A stretch of 5,711 nt of DNA from UBA1189 sp045126595 (lineage in GTDB: Bacteria > Bacteroidota > Bacteroidia > Bacteroidales > Bacteroidaceae). A program made the position numbers and the translations under genes. The notes under the pieces were generated by a model. The model had not been told where the DNA came from and searched no databases. It saw only the letters and a program-made list of their open reading frames with translations. Below are positions 3,706 through 5,711 of the stretch, one piece after another. The stretch spans positions 1-5,711 of the forward strand of contig JBGVOS010000059.1 of the NCBI GenBank assembly GCA_045126595.1, in the 5' to 3' direction. Numbering within the stretch: the first letter of the stretch is position 1; the number at the start of each line of letters is the position of its first letter.

Positions 3706-5711
3706 TCAATGTAGCTCCACCACCGTGATGCCTGCTCCGCCAAACTGTACGTGTTCGTCGCGACAGCTGGCTACGGCGGGGTTGGCCTCGAGATATTGGC
3801 GGATGAGGGTGCGCAGGATGCCGTTGCCCGTGCCGTGGAGGATACGTACGCGGGGCATACTCAACAATACTGCATCATCAATATAATAGGTGACGGCTTG
3901 CAGGGCCTCCTCGCCACGCATGCCGCGCACGTCGATGTCCTGTTTGAAGTGCAGGCGGCGCTCCGAGATATTCTCCTGTGTCTCCTTGCTCAGGTAGGTA
4001 TATGCACGTGGGCGCTCGGCCTCCTGCTGGCGTGCCGCCTCCTGGGTGGCAGGCTCCAGCTTCGAGAGCTTGGTCACGGTGCGCATCATGCCGAAGGTCA
4101 CGGTGGCGTTCTTGCCGCTGATCTGTTCTATGGTGCCGATGGTCTGCTGGCCTTTGATGCGGACGAGAGAGCCCTCTTTAAGTTGAAAATTGAGAATTGA
4201 AAATTGAGAGTTATTCCCCTCCGTATGATTCGTTTTAGTATTATCGTGGGGACTGCTAATTTTCAATTTTGAATTTTCAATTTTTAATTTCTTTCTCTCC
4301 TGCCGTGCCTTGAGCTGCTCCATCTTGCGCTGGATACGTGCCTCGTATTCGTCGGCGGTATTGTCGGTCACCGCTTCGCGCCATTCGGCCAGCTCCTGAC
4401 GTGCCTGACGTGTCTGCTCCTTCTCGGCCTGTGCCTCCTTGATGGTGCGTATGGTGTTTTCGATGCGTGCGTTCGACTCCTGCAACAGCTGTTTCATCTC
4501 CTCCTTGGCTTCACGGATGACGCTCTTGCGCGACTTCTTCAGCTCCTCCATCTCGCCCTCGTATTGGGCGATGAGTGTCTCGAGCTGCTTCTCCTTCTGG
4601 CGTATGTTCTGTCGCTTGGTTTCCCAGTAGCGCTTGTCGCGCACGATGTCCTGCAGGTACTTGTCTGACTGGATATACTCGCTGCCCACAATCTCTGAGG
4701 CATCGGCGATGACCTCTTCGGGGAGGCCTATCTTGCGGGCTATCTCCACGGCAAACGAGCTGCCGGGGTTGCCTATCTGTAGCTGGTAGAGTGCCTGCAT
4801 CAAGTGGCGGTCATAGAGCATGGCTCCGTTGACCACACCCTTGTGGCTGTCGGCAAACTGCTTCAGGTTGGAGTAGTGGGTGGTGATGACGCCATAGGCG
4901 TGCTTGTCGTTGAAGCGGCGCAGTACCGCCTCGGCGATGGCCCCTCCGATGAGGGGCTCGGTGCCGCTACCAAACTCGTCGATGAGGATGAGGCTCTCGC
5001 CATTGGCCTCGCGCATCATATTCTTCATATTCAGCAGGTGGCTGCTGTAGGTGCTGAGGTCATCCTCGATGCTCTGCTCGTCGCCGATATCTATAAATAT
5101 GCTGCGGAAGATGCCGGCACGGCTTGCCCGCTTCAGGGGGATGAGCATGCCGCATTGCAGGATGTATTGCAACAGGCCTACGGTCTTCAGACAAACGGAC
5201 TTACCACCGGCGTTCGGGCCCGATATGATGAGGATACGCTGCTCGCGGCTCAGCTTGATGTCGAGCGGGACGACCTTCTTATGGTGCTTGGCCAGCGTAA
5301 TGCGCAGCAGAGGGTGCTCGGCCTCTACCCAGTCGATGTGGGGATGGTCACACAGCTCGGGGCGTATGGCATCCATGTCGATGGCGGTGAGCGCCTTGGC
5401 GCGGATGAAGTCAATCTCGGCAAGGAAGGAGTAGGACTCCAGTATATCGGGAATCTGTGGGCGCACCTCGTCAGTGAATTCCGTGAGGATGCGTATCACC
5501 TCGCGGCGTTCCTCACCCTCGAGCTCACGGATGCGGTTATTGGCCTCCACCACCTCGGCAGGTTCGATGAAGACGGTCTTTCCCGTGGCCGACTCGTCGT
5601 GTACGATACCCTTGATGCGGCGCTTCAGTGCAGGCACCACGGGGATTACCAGTCGGCCGTCACGTACCGTGGGGTTTACATCCTTGTCCACGATGCCTTC
5701 AGCCTGTGCCG
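3706..5711 (-). CDS. mutS2: MutS2 family ATPase/Smr-domain protein, 5'-truncated by window edge
   Basis: MutS2 is a MutS-related ATPase that, in studied bacteria, binds branched DNA or stalled, collided ribosomes. Seen here: an open frame running off the right edge (codons continue upstream of the GTG at 5691, so that GTG is not the start). It has a Walker A motif GPNAGGKS (5197-5220), a Walker B region with LILIDEFGSGTEP (about 4951-4995), a long charged coiled coil (about 4290-4670), a small beta-rich KOW-like stretch (about 4050-4180), and a C-terminal Smr domain (about 3709-3942) with DVRGMRG and HGTGNG (3820-3837). Bacteroidetes homologues are roughly 830 residues, so I infer about 200 N-terminal residues are missing. 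Odd point: between coiled coil and KOW-like part sits an extra segment of about 38 residues encoded by a palindromic repeat (4181-4289). The gene is first in a likely operon with the TRIC gene and hemW. Confidence 0.96.
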   Translation of the reverse strand, partial: AQAEGIVDKDVNPTVRDGRLVIPVVPALKRRIKGIVHDESATGKTVFIEPAEVVEANNRIRELEGEERREVIRILTEFTDEVRPQIPDILESYSFLAEIDFIRAKALTAIDMDAIRPELCDHPHIDWVEAEHPLLRITLAKHHKKVVPLDIKLSREQRILIISGPNAGGKSVCLKTVGLLQYILQCGMLIPLKRASRAGIFRSIFIDIGDEQSIEDDLSTYSSHLLNMKNMMREANGESLILIDEFGSGTEPLIGGAIAEAVLRRFNDKHAYGVITTHYSNLKQFADSHKGVVNGAMLYDRHLMQALYQLQIGNPGSSFAVEIARKIGLPEEVIADASEIVGSEYIQSDKYLQDIVRDKRYWETKRQNIRQKEKQLETLIAQYEGEMEELKKSRKSVIREAKEEMKQLLQESNARIENTIRTIKEAQAEKEQTRQARQELAEWREAVTDNTADEYEARIQRKMEQLKARQERKKLKIENSKLKISSPHDNTKTNHTEGNNSQFSILNFQLKEGSLVRIKGQQTIGTIEQISGKNATVTFGMMRTVTKLSKLEPATQEAARQQEAERPRAYTYLSKETQENISERRLHFKQDIDVRGMRGEEALQAVTYYIDDAVLLSMPRVRILHGTGNGILRTLIRQYLEANPAVASCRDEHVQFGGAGITVVELH
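4181..4289 (-). repeat. In-frame coding palindromic element, copy in mutS2
   Basis: Second copy of the element in hemW, with the same 109-bp length, orientation and codon phase (both begin at offset 1 modulo 3 from their stop codons). Its arms again use ATTGAAA/ATTGAGA heptamers (4181-4212) and their reverse complement (4261-4289). It encodes KLKIENSKLK at the start and NSQFSILNFQLKE at the end, with 27 of 39 residues identical to the hemW segment. It falls at the junction between the coiled coil and the KOW-like region, where a disordered linker should be tolerated. The middle (4215-4250) has diverged more than the arms, so the arms and the central TCGTGGGGA look conserved. Confidence 0.9.

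Noticed and set aside
2661..4289. Insert in hemW or mutS2 as a gene-breaking insertion
   Set aside because: Both reading frames stay open and all catalytic motifs on each side are intact, so neither is a pseudogene on this evidence.

Overview
The window looks like a piece of a Bacteroidales chromosome (Bacteroides/Prevotella-type). This rests on the family resemblance of the MutS2, HemW and TRIC proteins, on a DUF3791-DUF3990 gene pair, and on several matches to the Bacteroidetes sigma-ABfr promoter (TTTG at -33, TAnnTTTG at -7, 19-20 bases apart). All recognisable protein genes lie on the minus strand, so the right edge is upstream.

Right half (about 1790-5711): a tightly spaced housekeeping run, read right to left. 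It contains mutS2 (5' end outside the window), a TRIC-family membrane channel gene and hemW. The gaps are 53 and 18 bases, with no clear promoter or terminator between genes, so co-transcription is likely. The most striking feature is that mutS2 and hemW each carry a related palindromic insert of about 109-114 bp. The two copies match at 89 of 109 bases by eye, have the same orientation and reading phase, and are translated into a gapless 39-residue segment in both proteins. This resembles, in principle, the Rickettsia palindromic elements that insert in frame into genes.

Middle (485-1493): a compact three-gene cassette with its own promoter. It encodes a DUF3791 small protein, a DUF3990 protein with features of the ADP-ribosyltransferase fold, and a third small protein. 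Adjacent genes overlap, and the layout suggests a toxin-antitoxin or related accessory module. It is bracketed by a long direct repeat of about 225 bp (5-229 and 1521-1743), which suggests arrival or loss by repeat-mediated recombination.

Left end (1-484) and 1494-1789: no convincing protein genes. The left end holds repeat copy A, a terminator-like hairpin, two plus-strand promoter-like sites built on a shared TTTGCACTA core, an imperfect palindrome, and a strong hairpin with a seven-T tail just downstream of the second promoter. Together these could make a roughly 50-base RNA. The 1494-1789 gap holds repeat copy B and the downstream side of hemW.
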